Shown one piece after another: positions 28,348 to 39,012 of a DNA stretch of 64,000 bases. Origin of the DNA: Xanthomonas rydalmerensis (lineage in GTDB: Bacteria > Pseudomonadota > Gammaproteobacteria > Xanthomonadales > Xanthomonadaceae); assembly GCF_033170385.1 (NCBI RefSeq), contig NZ_CP126170.1, positions 3,310,001 through 3,374,000 on the forward strand, given 5' to 3'. The translations under genes and the position numbers were made by a program. Within the stretch, counting starts at the first letter, position 1. The number at the start of each line of letters is the position of its first letter. The notes under the pieces were generated by a model. It did no database searches. It saw nothing but the letters and a program-made list of their open reading frames with translations, and had not been told where the DNA came from.

Positions 28348-31068
28348 TTACAGCGTGCGCTGCACTTCGATGCGCTCGAAGCACTCGATCTGGTCGCCGG
28401 CCTTGACGTCGTTGTAGGCCTTCACGCCGATACCGCACTCGGTGCCGTTGCGCACTTCGTCGACGTTCTCCTTGAAGCGACGCAGCGATTCCAGCTCGCC
28501 CTCGAACACCACGGTGTTGTCGCGCAGCACGCGGATCGGCTTGTTGCGCTTGACCACGCCCTCCACAACCATACAGCCGGCGACGGCGCCGAACTTGGAG
28601 CTGCGGAACACGTCGCGCACCTGGGCGACACCGATGATCTCTTCGCGGATCTCCACGCCCAGCAGACCGGACGCCACCTGCTTCACCTGGTCGATCACGT
28701 CGTAGATGATCGAGAAGTAACGCAGGTCGATGCCGTTGGTCTCGATGATGCGACGCGCCGAGGCGTCGGCACGCACGTTGAAGCCGATCACCGTGGCCTT
28801 GGACGCCAGCGCCGAATTCGCATCGGACTCGGTGATGCCGCCCACACCGGAGTGGATCACGTTGATGCGGATCTGCTCGTTGGACAGCGCGGTCAGCGAC
28901 TGCTTCAGCGCTTCCACCGAACCCTGCACGTCGGCCTTGATCACCAGGTTCAGCGACAGCTGGCCTTCGCCCTTGCCGAGCTGCGACATGATGTCTTCCA
29001 TGCGGCTGCCCGCCGAGGACACCAGGCGCGACTCGCGGCGCTTGGTCTCGCGCTGCTGCGCCACGTCCTTGGCCAGGCGCTCGTCGTCGACGACCACGAA
29101 GTCGTCGCCGGCATCCGGCACGCCGGACAGGCCGAGCACCTGCACCGGGATCGACGGACCCGCGGAATCGGGCTGCTTGCCGGTCTCGTCGAACAGCGCA
29201 CGCACGCGGCCGTACTGGATGCCGCACACCAGGTAGTCGCCCTTCTTCAGCGCACCCTGCTGCACCAGCACCGTCGCCACCGGGCCGCGGCCCTTGTCCA
29301 GCGAGGACTCGATCACCACGCCGCTGGCACGGCCTTCGGCCACCGCCCGCAGTTCCAGCACTTCGGCCTGCAGCGAGATCGCGTCCAGCAGCACATCGAT
29401 GCCCTGGCCGGTCTTGGCCGAGAGTTCGACGAACTGGGTGTCGCCACCGAATTCTTCGGCGACCACGTCCTGCGCGAGCAGTTCGTTCTTGACCCGCAGC
29501 GGATCGGCACCGGACTTGTCGATCTTGTTGACCGCCACGATCAGCGGCACGCCGGCCGCCTTCGCATGCTTGACCGCCTCGACCGTCTGCGGCATCACGC
29601 CGTCGTCGGCCGCGACCACCAGCACCACGATGTCGGTGAGCTTGGCGCCGCGCGCGCGCATCGAGGTGAACGCGGCATGGCCCGGGGTATCCAGGAAGCT
29701 GATGACGCCGCGGTCGGTTTCGACGTGGTAGGCGCCGATGTGCTGGGTGATGCCGCCGGCTTCGCCCGAGGCGACCTTGGTGCGGCGGATGTAGTCCAGC
29801 AACGAGGTCTTGCCGTGGTCGACGTGGCCCATGATGGTGACCACCGGCGGCCGCGACAGCTTCTCGCCCTGCGCGTCCTCGGTGTGCGCCAGCAGCGCGT
29901 CCTCGGCGTCGGCGCTGCCTGCGCGCACCGGCTTGTGGCCGAGCTCTTCGGTGATCAGCGCCGCGGTGTCGTGGTCGATGGACTGGGTGATGGTGGCCAT
30001 CACGCCCATCTTGAACAGCGCCTTGACCACGTCGCCGCCCTTCAGCGCGAGCTTCTGCGCCAGGTCGGCCACGGTGATGGTGTCGCCGATCGCCACTTCG
30101 CGCACCACCGGTGCGGTGGGACGCTCGAAGCCGTGCGCGCCGCCGCCGCTGCGCAACGGTTCGGCCTGGCGACGGCCGCCGCTGTGGCTGCCGCCGCGCG
30201 GCTTGCCGCGCACGTTGGAACGGCGCGCGCGATCGGCCGCGGACAGGTGCAGCTGGCCGGCGAAGCGGCTGGTGCTGTCGTCGTCCTCGACCCCGGCGAC
30301 CATCACGTGCGAGCCGCGGGTCTTGTGCTTGTTGTTGGCATTGTTGCGGTCGTCGCTGCGCGGCGCCGCCGGCTTGGCCGGATGCGCTGCACCGGCCGGA
30401 CGCGGCGCGCCACCAGCCGGGCGCGGCGCGACGGCCGGACGAGCCGGGCGCGGCGCCGCAGCGGCGTTCTGAGGCGCCGACGCAGCCGCGGCCGGCGGCG
30501 CCGACTCGGCGTCCAGCGCGGCCTGCGCGGCGCGTTGCTCGGCCTCGGCGCGCTCGCGCGCGTCCTGCTCGGCCTTGCGCTTGCGCTCGATTTCCTCGGC
30601 GCGCGCACGGTCCTGCTCGGCCAGCTTCTGCTGTTCGGCCAGGTTGCGCTGCTTGGATTCCTCCAGCTTGCGCAGGATCTCGGCGCGCTCGTCATCCACC
30701 CGTCCGCCCGCGGACGGCGCCGCACGCTCGGCGGCCAAGTCCTCGGCCGACTTCACGTAGGTGCGCTTCTGCCGGACCTCGACGTTGACCGTGGTCTTGC
30801 TGCGCCCGGCGCTGACCGTCACTTCCTGCAGCTTGCGCCGGTTCAGGGTGATCTTCTTCGGCGCCGCCTGGGCCTCTTCCTCGACCGGCTTGTCGGTCTT
30901 GCCGTGGGTACGGCGCAGGAAGCCCAGCAGCTTCATCTTTTCGGTGCTGGTGACGACTTGGTCGGGACCGCTGAACTTCATCCCGGCGTCGGCCAGTTGA
31001 ACCAGCAGTTTCTCGACCGGCGTGTTCACCAGTTCGGCCAGCTTGCGGATGGTGGTTTGCTGCGACAT
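28348..31068 (-). CDS. infB: Translation initiation factor IF-2
   Basis: 906 residues. GTPase that brings fMet-tRNA to the 30S subunit. The N-terminus contains an IF-2N subdomain ([17 protein letters not shown]), then a long Arg/Ala/Glu-rich charged linker (about 90-330). The G domain begins near residue 405 with [18 protein letters not shown] and has DTPGH and NKID. Domains II, III and the C-terminal fMet-binding C2 domain follow. The start [20 protein letters not shown] is that of the family. It is preceded by nusA with a 95-bp gap and followed by rbfA. Confidence 0.97.
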   Translation of the reverse strand: MSQQTTIRKLAELVNTPVEKLLVQLADAGMKFSGPDQVVTSTEKMKLLGFLRRTHGKTDKPVEEEAQAAPKKITLNRRKLQEVTVSAGRSKTTVNVEVRQKRTYVKSAEDLAAERAAPSAGGRVDDERAEILRKLEESKQRNLAEQQKLAEQDRARAEEIERKRKAEQDARERAEAEQRAAQAALDAESAPPAAAASAPQNAAAAPRPARPAVAPRPAGGAPRPAGAAHPAKPAAPRSDDRNNANNKHKTRGSHVMVAGVEDDDSTSRFAGQLHLSAADRARRSNVRGKPRGGSHSGGRRQAEPLRSGGGAHGFERPTAPVVREVAIGDTITVADLAQKLALKGGDVVKALFKMGVMATITQSIDHDTAALITEELGHKPVRAGSADAEDALLAHTEDAQGEKLSRPPVVTIMGHVDHGKTSLLDYIRRTKVASGEAGGITQHIGAYHVETDRGVISFLDTPGHAAFTSMRARGAKLTDIVVLVVAADDGVMPQTVEAVKHAKAAGVPLIVAVNKIDKSGADPLRVKNELLAQDVVAEEFGGDTQFVELSAKTGQGIDVLLDAISLQAEVLELRAVAEGRASGVVIESSLDKGRGPVATVLVQQGALKKGDYLVCGIQYGRVRALFDETGKQPDSAGPSIPVQVLGLSGVPDAGDDFVVVDDERLAKDVAQQRETKRRESRLVSSAGSRMEDIMSQLGKGEGQLSLNLVIKADVQGSVEALKQSLTALSNEQIRINVIHSGVGGITESDANSALASKATVIGFNVRADASARRIIETNGIDLRYFSIIYDVIDQVKQVASGLLGVEIREEIIGVAQVRDVFRSSKFGAVAGCMVVEGVVKRNKPIRVLRDNTVVFEGELESLRRFKENVDEVRNGTECGIGVKAYNDVKAGDQIECFERIEVQRTL

Positions 31069-31163
31069 TCGGATCCTATGATCTGGTTGGCGCCCCCTCG
31101 CCGCGTGCGAAGGTAGCGCGGATTCTAAGCCCTGATCGGGTCAGGGCGGCATTCATCGCTGAC

Positions 31164-32675
31164 TCATTCGCCGCGCTCCAGGCGGGCGATCTCCTCGGCG
31201 CGGGCGGCCAGGATCAGGGCCGCGGCGCGGTCCTTGTCCAGGTCCTCGATGCCGAACTCGAGGATTTCGTCGGCAGCCAGATCCGACAGGTCCTCGCTGG
31301 TACGCACACCATGGCCGGCCAGCGCGTAAGCGGTGGCTTCGTCCATGCCCGGCAGCGACAGCAGGTCCGCCGCCGGCACACCATCCTCGTCGCTCTCCTC
31401 GGCGGCCAGCGCCTCGTTGAGCAGCGCGTCGCGGGCACGAGCACGCAGTTCCTCGACGATGTCCTCGTCGAAACCTTCCACCGCCAGCAGCTCGCCGACC
31501 GGCACGTAGGCGATTTCCTCGACCGAGTTGAAGCCCTCGGCGACCAGGATCGCGGCGATTTCTTCGTCCACTTCCAGCTTGTCCATGAACAACTGGCGGG
31601 CGACGGCCTGCTCGGCCTCGGACTTGGCCGCGACCTGCTCGGCGGTCATCACGTTGAGCTGCCAGCCGGTCAGGCGGCTGGCCAGGCGCACGTTCTGGCC
31701 GCCCTTGCCGATCGCCTGGGCCAGGCGATCTTCCGCCACCGCCAGGTCCATCGAGTGCTTTTCTTCATCGACGATGATCGACTGCACCTCGGCCGGCGCC
31801 ATCGCATTGATGACGAAGTTGGCCGGGTTGTCGTTCCACAGCACGATGTCCACGCGCTCGCCGTTGAGCTCGTTGGACACCGCCTGCACGCGCGAACCAC
31901 GCATGCCGATGCAGGCGCCGATCGGATCGGTGCGGGTGTCGTGCGCCAGCACCGCGATCTTGGCGCGGTCGCCCGGATCGCGCGCGCAGGCCTTGATCTC
32001 GACCAGGCCCTGGCCCACTTCCGGCACTTCCAGCTTGAACAGCTCGATCATGAATTCCGGCGCGGCGCGGCTGATGAACAGCTGCGGGCCACGCGGCTCC
32101 GAACGCACTTCGGCCAGATAGCCGCGCACGCGATCGCCGGCGCGCAGCACGTCGCGCGGAATGCCCTTGTCCTTGGGGATGAAGGCCTCGGCGTTGCCGC
32201 CCAGGTCCACGTAGATGTTGCCGCGCTCGGCGCGCTTGACCACGCCGGTGACCAGTTCGCCGACGCGATCCTTCCACGCGTCCACCACCTGCTGCCGCTC
32301 GGCCTCGCGCACGCGCTGCACGATCACCTGCTTGGCGGCCTGCGCGGCGATGCGGCCGAAGTCCGGATTCTCGATCTGCTCTTCGATGTAGTCGCCGACG
32401 TCCACGCCCTCGGCCTCGTCGACCGCGTCCATCAGGCGGATCTGCCGGTCGGGCGATTCCATCACCACGTCGTCGGCCACCACTTCCCAACGGCGGTAGG
32501 TTTCGTAATTGCCGTCCTTGTGGTCGATGGTGACGCGCGTCAGCACGTCCTGGTCGGGGTAGCGCTTCTTCGCCGCCGACGCCAATGCGGCCTCGATCGC
32601 GTCGAAGATCACTTCGCGCGGCACGCCCTTTTCGTTGGCCACCGCGTCGACTACCAGCAACAGTTCCTTGCTCAT
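31164..32675 (-). CDS. nusA: Transcription termination/antitermination protein NusA
   Basis: 503 residues. Binds RNA polymerase and controls pausing, termination and antitermination. Order: N-terminal polymerase-binding domain (1-130), S1 domain (about 135-200, [20 protein letters not shown]), two KH domains (about 200-345; [20 protein letters not shown] and [18 protein letters not shown]), and two C-terminal acidic repeats (about 365-490), the gammaproteobacterial form. Its start overlaps the rimP stop by 4 bp (ATGA), indicating coupling. It is followed by infB. Confidence 0.97.
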   Translation of the reverse strand: MSKELLLVVDAVANEKGVPREVIFDAIEAALASAAKKRYPDQDVLTRVTIDHKDGNYETYRRWEVVADDVVMESPDRQIRLMDAVDEAEGVDVGDYIEEQIENPDFGRIAAQAAKQVIVQRVREAERQQVVDAWKDRVGELVTGVVKRAERGNIYVDLGGNAEAFIPKDKGIPRDVLRAGDRVRGYLAEVRSEPRGPQLFISRAAPEFMIELFKLEVPEVGQGLVEIKACARDPGDRAKIAVLAHDTRTDPIGACIGMRGSRVQAVSNELNGERVDIVLWNDNPANFVINAMAPAEVQSIIVDEEKHSMDLAVAEDRLAQAIGKGGQNVRLASRLTGWQLNVMTAEQVAAKSEAEQAVARQLFMDKLEVDEEIAAILVAEGFNSVEEIAYVPVGELLAVEGFDEDIVEELRARARDALLNEALAAEESDEDGVPAADLLSLPGMDEATAYALAGHGVRTSEDLSDLAADEILEFGIEDLDKDRAAALILAARAEEIARLERGE

Positions 32676-33277
32676 TCTTTCGCTCCGCGCGCAGCCTCGT
32701 CGGCCGCCGGTTCGTTGGATGGTTTCTTATTGGATTTTGCGTTCTTGCCGGCCGGCTTCGGACCCTTGCCCGGCTTGGTCGGGGCCAGGCCCAACGCGGC
32801 CCAGTCGGGCATGATCCGCGCCTTGTCGATGTTGTCGAAGTCCACTGCCAGTTCGGCGCCGTCGACCTCGAAGTTGATCCGGCCGGCATCCGCGTCGGCC
32901 TGCACGATGCGCCCCTGCAGGCGCCGACGGCCCTGCTGCGGCAACTTCAACACCACCTTGGCCGATTCGCCCAGGTGGCGGGAAAACTGTTCGGCGCTGA
33001 ACAGCGGCCGGTCCACGCCCGGCGAGGACACTTCCAGCGTGTAGTTGCCGCTGATCGGGTCTTCCACGTCCAGTTGCGCCGAGACCTCGCGGCTGACCCG
33101 CTCGCAATCGTCGATGTTGACGATGCGCTCGGGCTGCTCGGCCAGCGGCACGTCGATATACAGGCGCAGCGTGGCGCCGCCAGGGGCCGGCAGATATTCG
33201 GCGCCCAGCAGTTCCAAACCCAACGCGTCCACGGTCGGGCCCAGCAACGTCGCGATTTCGTTTGCCTTGTCGCTCAC
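32672..33277 (-). CDS. rimP: Ribosome maturation factor RimP
   Basis: 201 residues. Required for 30S assembly. The RimP N domain ([39 protein letters not shown]) is followed by the SH3-like C domain with [16 protein letters not shown], then a Lys-rich C-terminal tail. I chose the GTG at 33277, giving [12 protein letters not shown] at the usual family position; a longer frame upstream runs through the terminator hairpin. The stop overlaps the nusA start. It is the first protein-coding gene after tRNA-fMet. Confidence 0.93.
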   Translation of the reverse strand: MSDKANEIATLLGPTVDALGLELLGAEYLPAPGGATLRLYIDVPLAEQPERIVNIDDCERVSREVSAQLDVEDPISGNYTLEVSSPGVDRPLFSAEQFSRHLGESAKVVLKLPQQGRRRLQGRIVQADADAGRINFEVDGAELAVDFDNIDKARIMPDWAALGLAPTKPGKGPKPAGKNAKSNKKPSNEPAADEAARGAKE

Positions 33278-33340
33278 AGCCTGCCTTGCATCTGAAGGGT
33301 TGAAGAGTCGGTTGCGTGATATTTCCCGGACCCCGGAAAC

Positions 33341-33367
33341 GACAAAGGGCCCTCTGGGCCCCTTGTC
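33341..33367 (-). terminator. Hairpin between tRNA-fMet and rimP (attenuator-like)
   Basis: Plus strand GACAAAGGGCCC-TCT-GGGCCCCTTGTC: a 12-bp stem with one A-C mismatch. On the minus strand it follows tRNA-fMet and lies 64 nt before rimP. The stretch after it (GTTTCC) is only weakly U-rich, so it is probably a partial terminator, as expected when a tRNA shares an operon with nusA. Confidence 0.7.
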
Positions 33368-33484
33368 CGGTACGACTCCGGTCACGCTGGATTCCGGTTG
33401 CGACGACGGGAACATGCGTCATCGCGAAGCCCAAACTTCCCTGCCGCAGACAACCGATGAACTGGTTGCCGCTGCAGACAAATA

Positions 33485-33561
33485 TGGTAGCGGGGGCAGG
33501 ATTTGAACCTGCGACCTTCGGGTTATGAGCCCGACGAGCTGCCAGACTGCTCCACCCCGCA
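33485..33561 (-). tRNA. Initiator tRNA-fMet (anticodon CAT)
   Basis: 77 nt with encoded CCA, read on the minus strand. Anticodon stem GGG/CCC carries the three G-C pairs of initiators (CGGGCTCATAACCCG), with loop CTCATAA. The acceptor end starts TGCGGGG and ends CCCCGCTACCA, so bases 1 and 72 are an unpaired T-T. It corresponds to E. coli metY in front of rimP-nusA-infB. Confidence 0.95.
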
Positions 33562-33703
33562 GCAGAAGCGGAATTATGAAGAATCAGTGCGTCAATTGCA
33601 AGCCCTGATTTTCATCTCGATGCGGTAGCGACGCTGCCGTTCGAAGGACGCCATGATAACCGCACGCGATGGAAAACGAAACACCAATCGCATCGCCGAA
33701 TGC

Positions 33704-33737
33704 AAAAAAGCCAACGCCGCCTTGCGGCGGCGTTGGC
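33704..33737 (-). terminator. Rho-independent terminator of the nuo operon
   Basis: Minus strand GCCAACGCCGCC-GCAA-GGCGGCGTTGGC followed by six T: a perfect 12-bp stem with a 4-nt loop, 32 nt beyond the nuoN stop. Confidence 0.96.
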
Positions 33738-33768
33738 GTAAAACAGCGGGAAAACCGCCCTTTCGCGA

Positions 33769-35247
33769 TCAGGCCAGGTGCGCGAAGGCGCGCTGGCACC
33801 ACGCCATCAGCGGGCTCCAGGCCAGGCCGAAGGCCAGCAGGCCGAGCGCGTTGACGCCCAGCGCCACACTCAGCACGCGGTCGTCGTTGGCCGGCAGCGG
33901 CGTGCCGACCGGCTCGTCGAAGTACATCACCTTGATCACGCGCAGGTAGTAGAAGGCACCGATCACCGCGCACAGCACCGACAGCACGGCCAGGCCGGTC
34001 CACCACAGATTCTGGTCGGGCACTGCGACCACCGCGCCCAGCACCGCCAGCTTGGCCCAGAAGCCCAGGAACGGCGGCACGCCGGCCAGCGAGGCCATGA
34101 TGCACAGCACCAGCAACGCCATCCACGGGTTGCGCGCGTTCAGGCCCTTGAAGTCGTCGATGTTCTCGGCTTCGAAGCCCTTGCGCGACAGCGCGATGAT
34201 CGCGCCGAACGAAGCCGTGGACATCACCGCGTAGCAGATCGCGTAGAACAGCGCCGCCGCGTAGCCGCGCTCGCCACCACCGGCCACGCCCAGCAGCAGG
34301 AAGCCGATGTGCGAGACCGTGGAGTACGCCAGCATGCGCTTGAGGTTGCTCTGCGCCACCGCCATCAGGTTGCCGACCACCAGCGACAGCGCCGCCAGGC
34401 CGCCGATGACCCAGTGCCACTGCGCCGCCAGCGGGCCCACGCCCACTTCCAGCAGGCGGTAGGCCATGCCGAACGCGGCCAGCTTGGACGCCGAGCTGAT
34501 GAACAGCGCGATCGGCGCCGGGGCGCCCTGGTAGACGTCCGGCAGCCACATGTGGAACGGCGCGGCGCCGAGCTTGAAGGCGACGCCGGCGATCATGAAC
34601 ACCGTACCGGTGAGCAGCAGCATGTGCTCGCGGCCGTTGCCGATCGCTTCGTGGATGCCGCTCAGGCTCAGCGTGCCGGTGGCGCCGTAGATCAGCGACA
34701 TGCCGTACAGCAGCAGGCCGGAGGCCAGCGAACCGAGCACGATGTACTTCATCGCCGCTTCGGTGGCCATGCCGTTGTCGCGGTTGGAGGCGACCAGCGC
34801 GTAGGAGCACAGCGCCAGCAGTTCCAGGCCCAGGTAGACCATCAGCAGGCTGCCGGCCGAGACCAGGATCATCATGCCGACCGTGGCGAACAGCACCAGC
34901 ACCGGGATCTCGCCCTGGTACAGCTTGCGCTCGCGCAGGTAGCTCCAGCCATAGATCAGGGTCAGCGCGCTGAGGCCGACGATCACCGTCTTCATCACGT
35001 CGGCGGCGGCGTCGCGCACGAACATGCCGTTGAACACCTCGCCCTGCCCGCCCACGCCGGCCAGCAGCATCGCGAACACCGCGACCAGGATCGCCACCGA
35101 GACGATGTGGGTCCAGGCCTTGTTGCGCTCGCTGATGAACAGATCGAGCATCAGCAGGAAGAAGGCACCGGCCGTCAGCACCAGCTCGGGCAGCAGGGGC
35201 GGCAGGTCGACGGTGGTCAGAGGCAGAAGCGCAGGGGTGGTCATCAT
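33769..35247 (-). CDS. nuoN: NADH-quinone oxidoreductase subunit N
   Basis: 492 residues. One of three antiporter-like, proton-pumping membrane subunits of complex I, with about 14 hydrophobic segments. Typical motifs: LALCSYALVASNRDN, AAMKYIVLGSLASGLLLYG, FKLGAAPFHMWLPDVYQGAP with the conserved Lys of TM7, and VGNLMAVAQSNLKRMLAYS with Lys of TM8. Two adjacent ATGs, at 35247 and 35244, are possible starts; an upstream TTG is less likely. It is last in nuoA-N and followed by a strong terminator. Confidence 0.96.
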   Translation of the reverse strand: MMTTPALLPLTTVDLPPLLPELVLTAGAFFLLMLDLFISERNKAWTHIVSVAILVAVFAMLLAGVGGQGEVFNGMFVRDAAADVMKTVIVGLSALTLIYGWSYLRERKLYQGEIPVLVLFATVGMMILVSAGSLLMVYLGLELLALCSYALVASNRDNGMATEAAMKYIVLGSLASGLLLYGMSLIYGATGTLSLSGIHEAIGNGREHMLLLTGTVFMIAGVAFKLGAAPFHMWLPDVYQGAPAPIALFISSASKLAAFGMAYRLLEVGVGPLAAQWHWVIGGLAALSLVVGNLMAVAQSNLKRMLAYSTVSHIGFLLLGVAGGGERGYAAALFYAICYAVMSTASFGAIIALSRKGFEAENIDDFKGLNARNPWMALLVLCIMASLAGVPPFLGFWAKLAVLGAVVAVPDQNLWWTGLAVLSVLCAVIGAFYYLRVIKVMYFDEPVGTPLPANDDRVLSVALGVNALGLLAFGLAWSPLMAWCQRAFAHLA

Positions 35248-35280
35248 CAAATCTCTGGAATCAATACGCTCGACGGCCGC

Positions 35281-36783
35281 TTACAGCTTGCTGGTGGCGA
35301 TCTGCGCCGCCAGCTTCGCGATCGAGGGCTCCATCAGGTCGGTCAACGGCTTCGGATACAGGCCCAGGGCCAGCACGCCGAGCGCGAACACGCCCAGCAC
35401 CAGCGCCTCGCGGCCGTTGATGTCCTTCAGCTCGGCCACGTGCGCATTGGCGACTTCGCCGAAGAACACGCGCTTGTACAGCCACAGGGTGTAGGCGGCG
35501 CCGATCACCAGCGTGGTAGCCGCCGCGAAGGCCTGCAGCGGATGCGACTGGAAGCTGGCCAGAATGACCATGAACTCACCGACGAAGCCGCTGGTGCCAG
35601 GCAGGCCGGCGTTGGCCATGAAAAACAGCATCGCGAACGCGGCAAACCACGGCATCACGTTGGCCACGCCGCCGTAGTCGGCGATGCGGCGGGTGTGCAT
35701 GCGGTCGTACAGCACGCCGACGCAGGAGAACATGGCGCCGGACACGAAACCGTGCGAGATCATCTGCACCATCGAGCCCTGCAGCGCCAGCCGGGCGGCA
35801 TCGCCACTACCGGAGGCGACCAGCGCGAAGGCGACGAAGGTACCGAGGGTAACGAAGCCCATGTGCGCGATCGACGAGTACGCGATCAGCTTCTTCATAT
35901 CCTCCTGGACCAGCGCGACCAGGCCGACGTAGATCACCGCGATCAGCGACAGCGCGATCACCAGCCACGCCCATTCGTTGCTGGCGTCGGGCAGGATCGG
36001 CAGGTTGAAGCGCAGGAAACCGTAACCGCCGATCTTCAGCGCGATCGCCGCCAGGATCACCGAACCGGCGGTCGGCGCTTCCACGTGCGCGTCCGGCAGC
36101 CAGGTGTGCACCGGGAACATCGGCACCTTGACTGCGAAGGCGACCAGGAAGGCGAAGAACAGCCAGGTCTGTTCCTTCGAGGTCAGCGACAGCTGGTACA
36201 GGTCGGCGAGCTGGAAGCTGCCGCCCTTCAGGTACAGGTAGATCAACCCGACCAGCATCAGCACCGAGCCGAGGAAGGTGTACAGGAAGAACTTGACCGC
36301 GGCGTAGATGCGGCGCGGGCCGCCCCAGATGCCGATGATCAGGAACATCGGGATCAGCATCGCCTCGAAGAACACGTAGAACAGCATCGCGTCGGTGGCG
36401 GAGAAGATGCCGACGGTGACGCCTTCCAGGATCAGGAACGCGGCCACGTACTGGTTGACGCGCTTGTCGATCGAGGTCCACGCGCCGATCAGCGCCAGCA
36501 CCGTGACCAGCGTGGTCAGCACGATCAGCGCCACCGCGATGCCGTCGGCGCCGAGGTTGTAGCCGATGTCGTACGCCGGGATCCAGGCGTGGGTCTCGAC
36601 GAACTGCAGCGCGTCGCTGGCGTAGTCGAAACCGGTGAGCAGCGGCAGGCTGAGCGCGAAGGTCAGCAACGCCACCAGCAGCGACGCCCAGCGCGCCGCA
36701 CGCGCATCACGCAGGGCGAGCACCAGGGCGCCGCCGATGATCGGCAGCCAGATCAGGATGGAGAGTAGAGGCCAGTTCGACAC
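35281..36783 (-). CDS. nuoM: NADH-quinone oxidoreductase subunit M
   Basis: 500 residues with about 14 transmembrane helices. Antiporter-like proton channel of complex I. The essential channel Glu lies in LILEGVTVGIFSATDAMLFY (about residue 143) and the TM7 Lys in AFAVKVPMFPVHTWLPDAHV. Start at GTG 36783 (VSNWPLLSILIW), with only a weak GGAA SD; the upstream gene nuoL ends 20 bp before it. It is 34 bp before nuoN. Confidence 0.96.
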   Translation of the reverse strand: MSNWPLLSILIWLPIIGGALVLALRDARAARWASLLVALLTFALSLPLLTGFDYASDALQFVETHAWIPAYDIGYNLGADGIAVALIVLTTLVTVLALIGAWTSIDKRVNQYVAAFLILEGVTVGIFSATDAMLFYVFFEAMLIPMFLIIGIWGGPRRIYAAVKFFLYTFLGSVLMLVGLIYLYLKGGSFQLADLYQLSLTSKEQTWLFFAFLVAFAVKVPMFPVHTWLPDAHVEAPTAGSVILAAIALKIGGYGFLRFNLPILPDASNEWAWLVIALSLIAVIYVGLVALVQEDMKKLIAYSSIAHMGFVTLGTFVAFALVASGSGDAARLALQGSMVQMISHGFVSGAMFSCVGVLYDRMHTRRIADYGGVANVMPWFAAFAMLFFMANAGLPGTSGFVGEFMVILASFQSHPLQAFAAATTLVIGAAYTLWLYKRVFFGEVANAHVAELKDINGREALVLGVFALGVLALGLYPKPLTDLMEPSIAKLAAQIATSKL

Positions 36784-36803
36784 GTGTTCTTATTCCGTAC
36801 AGG

Positions 36804-39005
36804 TCAACGCCAGAAATGCATCAGCACGCCCAGCAGGGCAATGAGACCGACGATCATCGCGAAGGCGTAGTGATAGAGGAAACCGGATTGCGTGCGACGC
36901 AGCAGGTTGGCCGCCAGGTCGATCACGCGTGCGGTGCCGTTGACCATGACGCCCTCCACGACATGCGTATCCACCGCGCGCGACACCTTGCCCAGGCGCA
37001 CGCCGCCGCCGGCGAAACCGCCGATCCAGAGCTTGTCGAAACCGTACTTGTTCTCGAGGATCCACACCGGCAGCGAGAAGGTCTTGCGCGCCTTCGCCGC
37101 CAGTTCCGGCTTCCACAGGTACAGGATCCACGCCAGGGCGAAACCGGCCAGGGTGAGGAAGAACGGTGGCTGGGTCAGGCCGTGCAGCGCGAACGCGACC
37201 GGGCCGTGGAACTCCTCGGCCAGGGCGCCGACGGTGTCGCGTGCCGGATCGTAGAAATCGACGATGCCGGTGAAGAAGCTGACCGCCTGGCCCTTGATCG
37301 CCGCCGCGGCATGGTGCCCCGCCCAGTCGGTGCCGAACAGCATCGGGCCGATGGTGAAGAAGCCGATCGCGATCGACGGGATCGCCAGCAGGATCAGCGG
37401 CACCGTCACCACCCACGGCGACTCGTGCGGTTCGTGCGCGCCATGATGGCCGTGGTGGTCGTCATGCGCATGCGCGTCGTGCGCATCGTGTGCGTGGGAC
37501 TGCGCCTCTGCATCGGTGTGGGCGCTGTCGTGGTGGGCGTGCACGTCGTGCGCATGCGCATCGCGGAAGCGCTCCTGGCCGTGGAAGGTCAGGAACAGCA
37601 AGCGGAAGCTGTAGAAGCTGGTGATCAGCACGCCACCCAGCACCGCCCAGTAGCCGTAGCTGGCGATGCTCCAGAACGGCGCACCCTCGGCGTGGTGCTG
37701 GGCCGCCTCGATGATGGTGTCCTTGGAATAGAAGCCGGCAAAGAACGGGGTGCCGACCAGCGCCAGGGTGCCGATCACGCTGGTCCAGTAGGTGATCGGC
37801 ATGTACTTGCGCAGGCCGCCCATCTTGCGCATGTCCTGCTCATGGTGCATGCCGATGATCACCGAGCCGGCCGCCAGGAACAGCAGCGCCTTGAAGAAGG
37901 CGTGGGTCATCAGGTGGAACACCGCCGCCGAGTACGCCGACACGCCCAACGCCACGGTCATGTAGCCCAGCTGCGACAGCGTCGAGTAGGCGACCACGCG
38001 CTTGATGTCGTTCTGCACGATGCCGATCAGGCCGGTGAAGAACGCGGTGGTGGCACCGATGAACAGCACGAAGTTCAGCGCGGTCTGCGACAACTCGAAC
38101 AGCGGCGACATGCGCGCCACCATGAAGATGCCGGCGGTGACCATGGTCGCGGCATGGATCAGCGCCGAGATCGGGGTCGGGCCTTCCATCGAGTCCGGCA
38201 GCCACACATGCAGCGGAACCTGCGCCGACTTGCCCATAGCGCCGATGAACAGGCAGATGCAGATCATCGTCGGCACCGACCATACCCACGGATCGGTGAG
38301 ATGGATGACGTTCTCTGCGAACGGGATGGTGATGGCGCCGGTCCACACGGTGATGGTGCCGCCGACCATGGTCGTGGCGTTCGAGAACACCAGCGAATAA
38401 TCGAGCGTGCCAAACACATACAGCACCAGGGCGATGCCGAGCAGGAAGCCGAAATCGCCGACGCGGTTGACCAGGAACGCCTTCATGTTGGCGAACACCG
38501 CGGTCGGGCGCTTGAACCAGAACCCGATCAGCAGGTACGACACCAGGCCCACCGCTTCCCAGCCGAAGAACAGCTGCAGGAAGTTGTTGCTCATCACCAG
38601 GCTCAGCATCGAGAAGGTGAACAGCGAGATGTAGCTGAAGAAGCGCTGGTAGCCCGGATCGTCGGCCATGTAGCCGATGGTGTAGATGTGCACCAGCAGC
38701 GACACGAAGGTCACCACCACCATCATCATCGCGGTCAGGCGGTCGACCATGAAGCCGACGTGGGCCGAATAGTGGCCGACCTCGAAGAAGGTGTAGAGGT
38801 TCTGGTTGAACGGCGACGCGCCCTGCCCGACCAACTGGTACAGGGTCCAGCACGACAGCGCGCAACTGACCGCCACGCCGAGGATGGTGGCGAACTGTGC
38901 GCCCTTGCGACCGACCTGACGGCCGAACAGGCCGGCGATGATGCTGCCGACCAGCGGGGCCAGCACCACCGCGATCAGCAGACTCTTGGAGAGCGTAATT
39001 TCCAT
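36804..39005 (-). CDS. nuoL: NADH-quinone oxidoreductase subunit L with His-rich cytoplasmic/periplasmic loop
   Basis: 733 residues, longer than E. coli NuoL (613). Distal antiporter-like subunit with a lateral helix along the membrane arm. The pump motifs KSAQVPLHVWLPDSMEGPTP, QNDIKRVVAYSTLSQLGYM and HLMTHAFFKALLFLAAGSVI are intact. Between transmembrane segments, about residues 478-525, lies an insertion rich in histidine (repeats of HAHD, HDAH, HHGHH). It starts with ATG at 39005. The loop resembles metal-binding His clusters and accounts for part of the extra length. It is 7 bp after nuoK. Confidence 0.96.
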   Translation of the reverse strand: MEITLSKSLLIAVVLAPLVGSIIAGLFGRQVGRKGAQFATILGVAVSCALSCWTLYQLVGQGASPFNQNLYTFFEVGHYSAHVGFMVDRLTAMMMVVVTFVSLLVHIYTIGYMADDPGYQRFFSYISLFTFSMLSLVMSNNFLQLFFGWEAVGLVSYLLIGFWFKRPTAVFANMKAFLVNRVGDFGFLLGIALVLYVFGTLDYSLVFSNATTMVGGTITVWTGAITIPFAENVIHLTDPWVWSVPTMICICLFIGAMGKSAQVPLHVWLPDSMEGPTPISALIHAATMVTAGIFMVARMSPLFELSQTALNFVLFIGATTAFFTGLIGIVQNDIKRVVAYSTLSQLGYMTVALGVSAYSAAVFHLMTHAFFKALLFLAAGSVIIGMHHEQDMRKMGGLRKYMPITYWTSVIGTLALVGTPFFAGFYSKDTIIEAAQHHAEGAPFWSIASYGYWAVLGGVLITSFYSFRLLFLTFHGQERFRDAHAHDVHAHHDSAHTDAEAQSHAHDAHDAHAHDDHHGHHGAHEPHESPWVVTVPLILLAIPSIAIGFFTIGPMLFGTDWAGHHAAAAIKGQAVSFFTGIVDFYDPARDTVGALAEEFHGPVAFALHGLTQPPFFLTLAGFALAWILYLWKPELAAKARKTFSLPVWILENKYGFDKLWIGGFAGGGVRLGKVSRAVDTHVVEGVMVNGTARVIDLAANLLRRTQSGFLYHYAFAMIVGLIALLGVLMHFWR

Positions 39006-39012
39006 CTGCAGG

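Noticed and set aside
27622..31116. 1164-residue plus-strand frame opposite rbfA and infB
   Set aside because: Antisense shadow of clearly coding minus-strand genes; composition (H, R, A-rich) is typical of GC-rich antisense frames.
33778..36768. 996-residue plus-strand frame opposite nuoN and nuoM
   Set aside because: Antisense of nuo genes; no domain resemblance and rich in H, Q and R from reversed hydrophobic codons.
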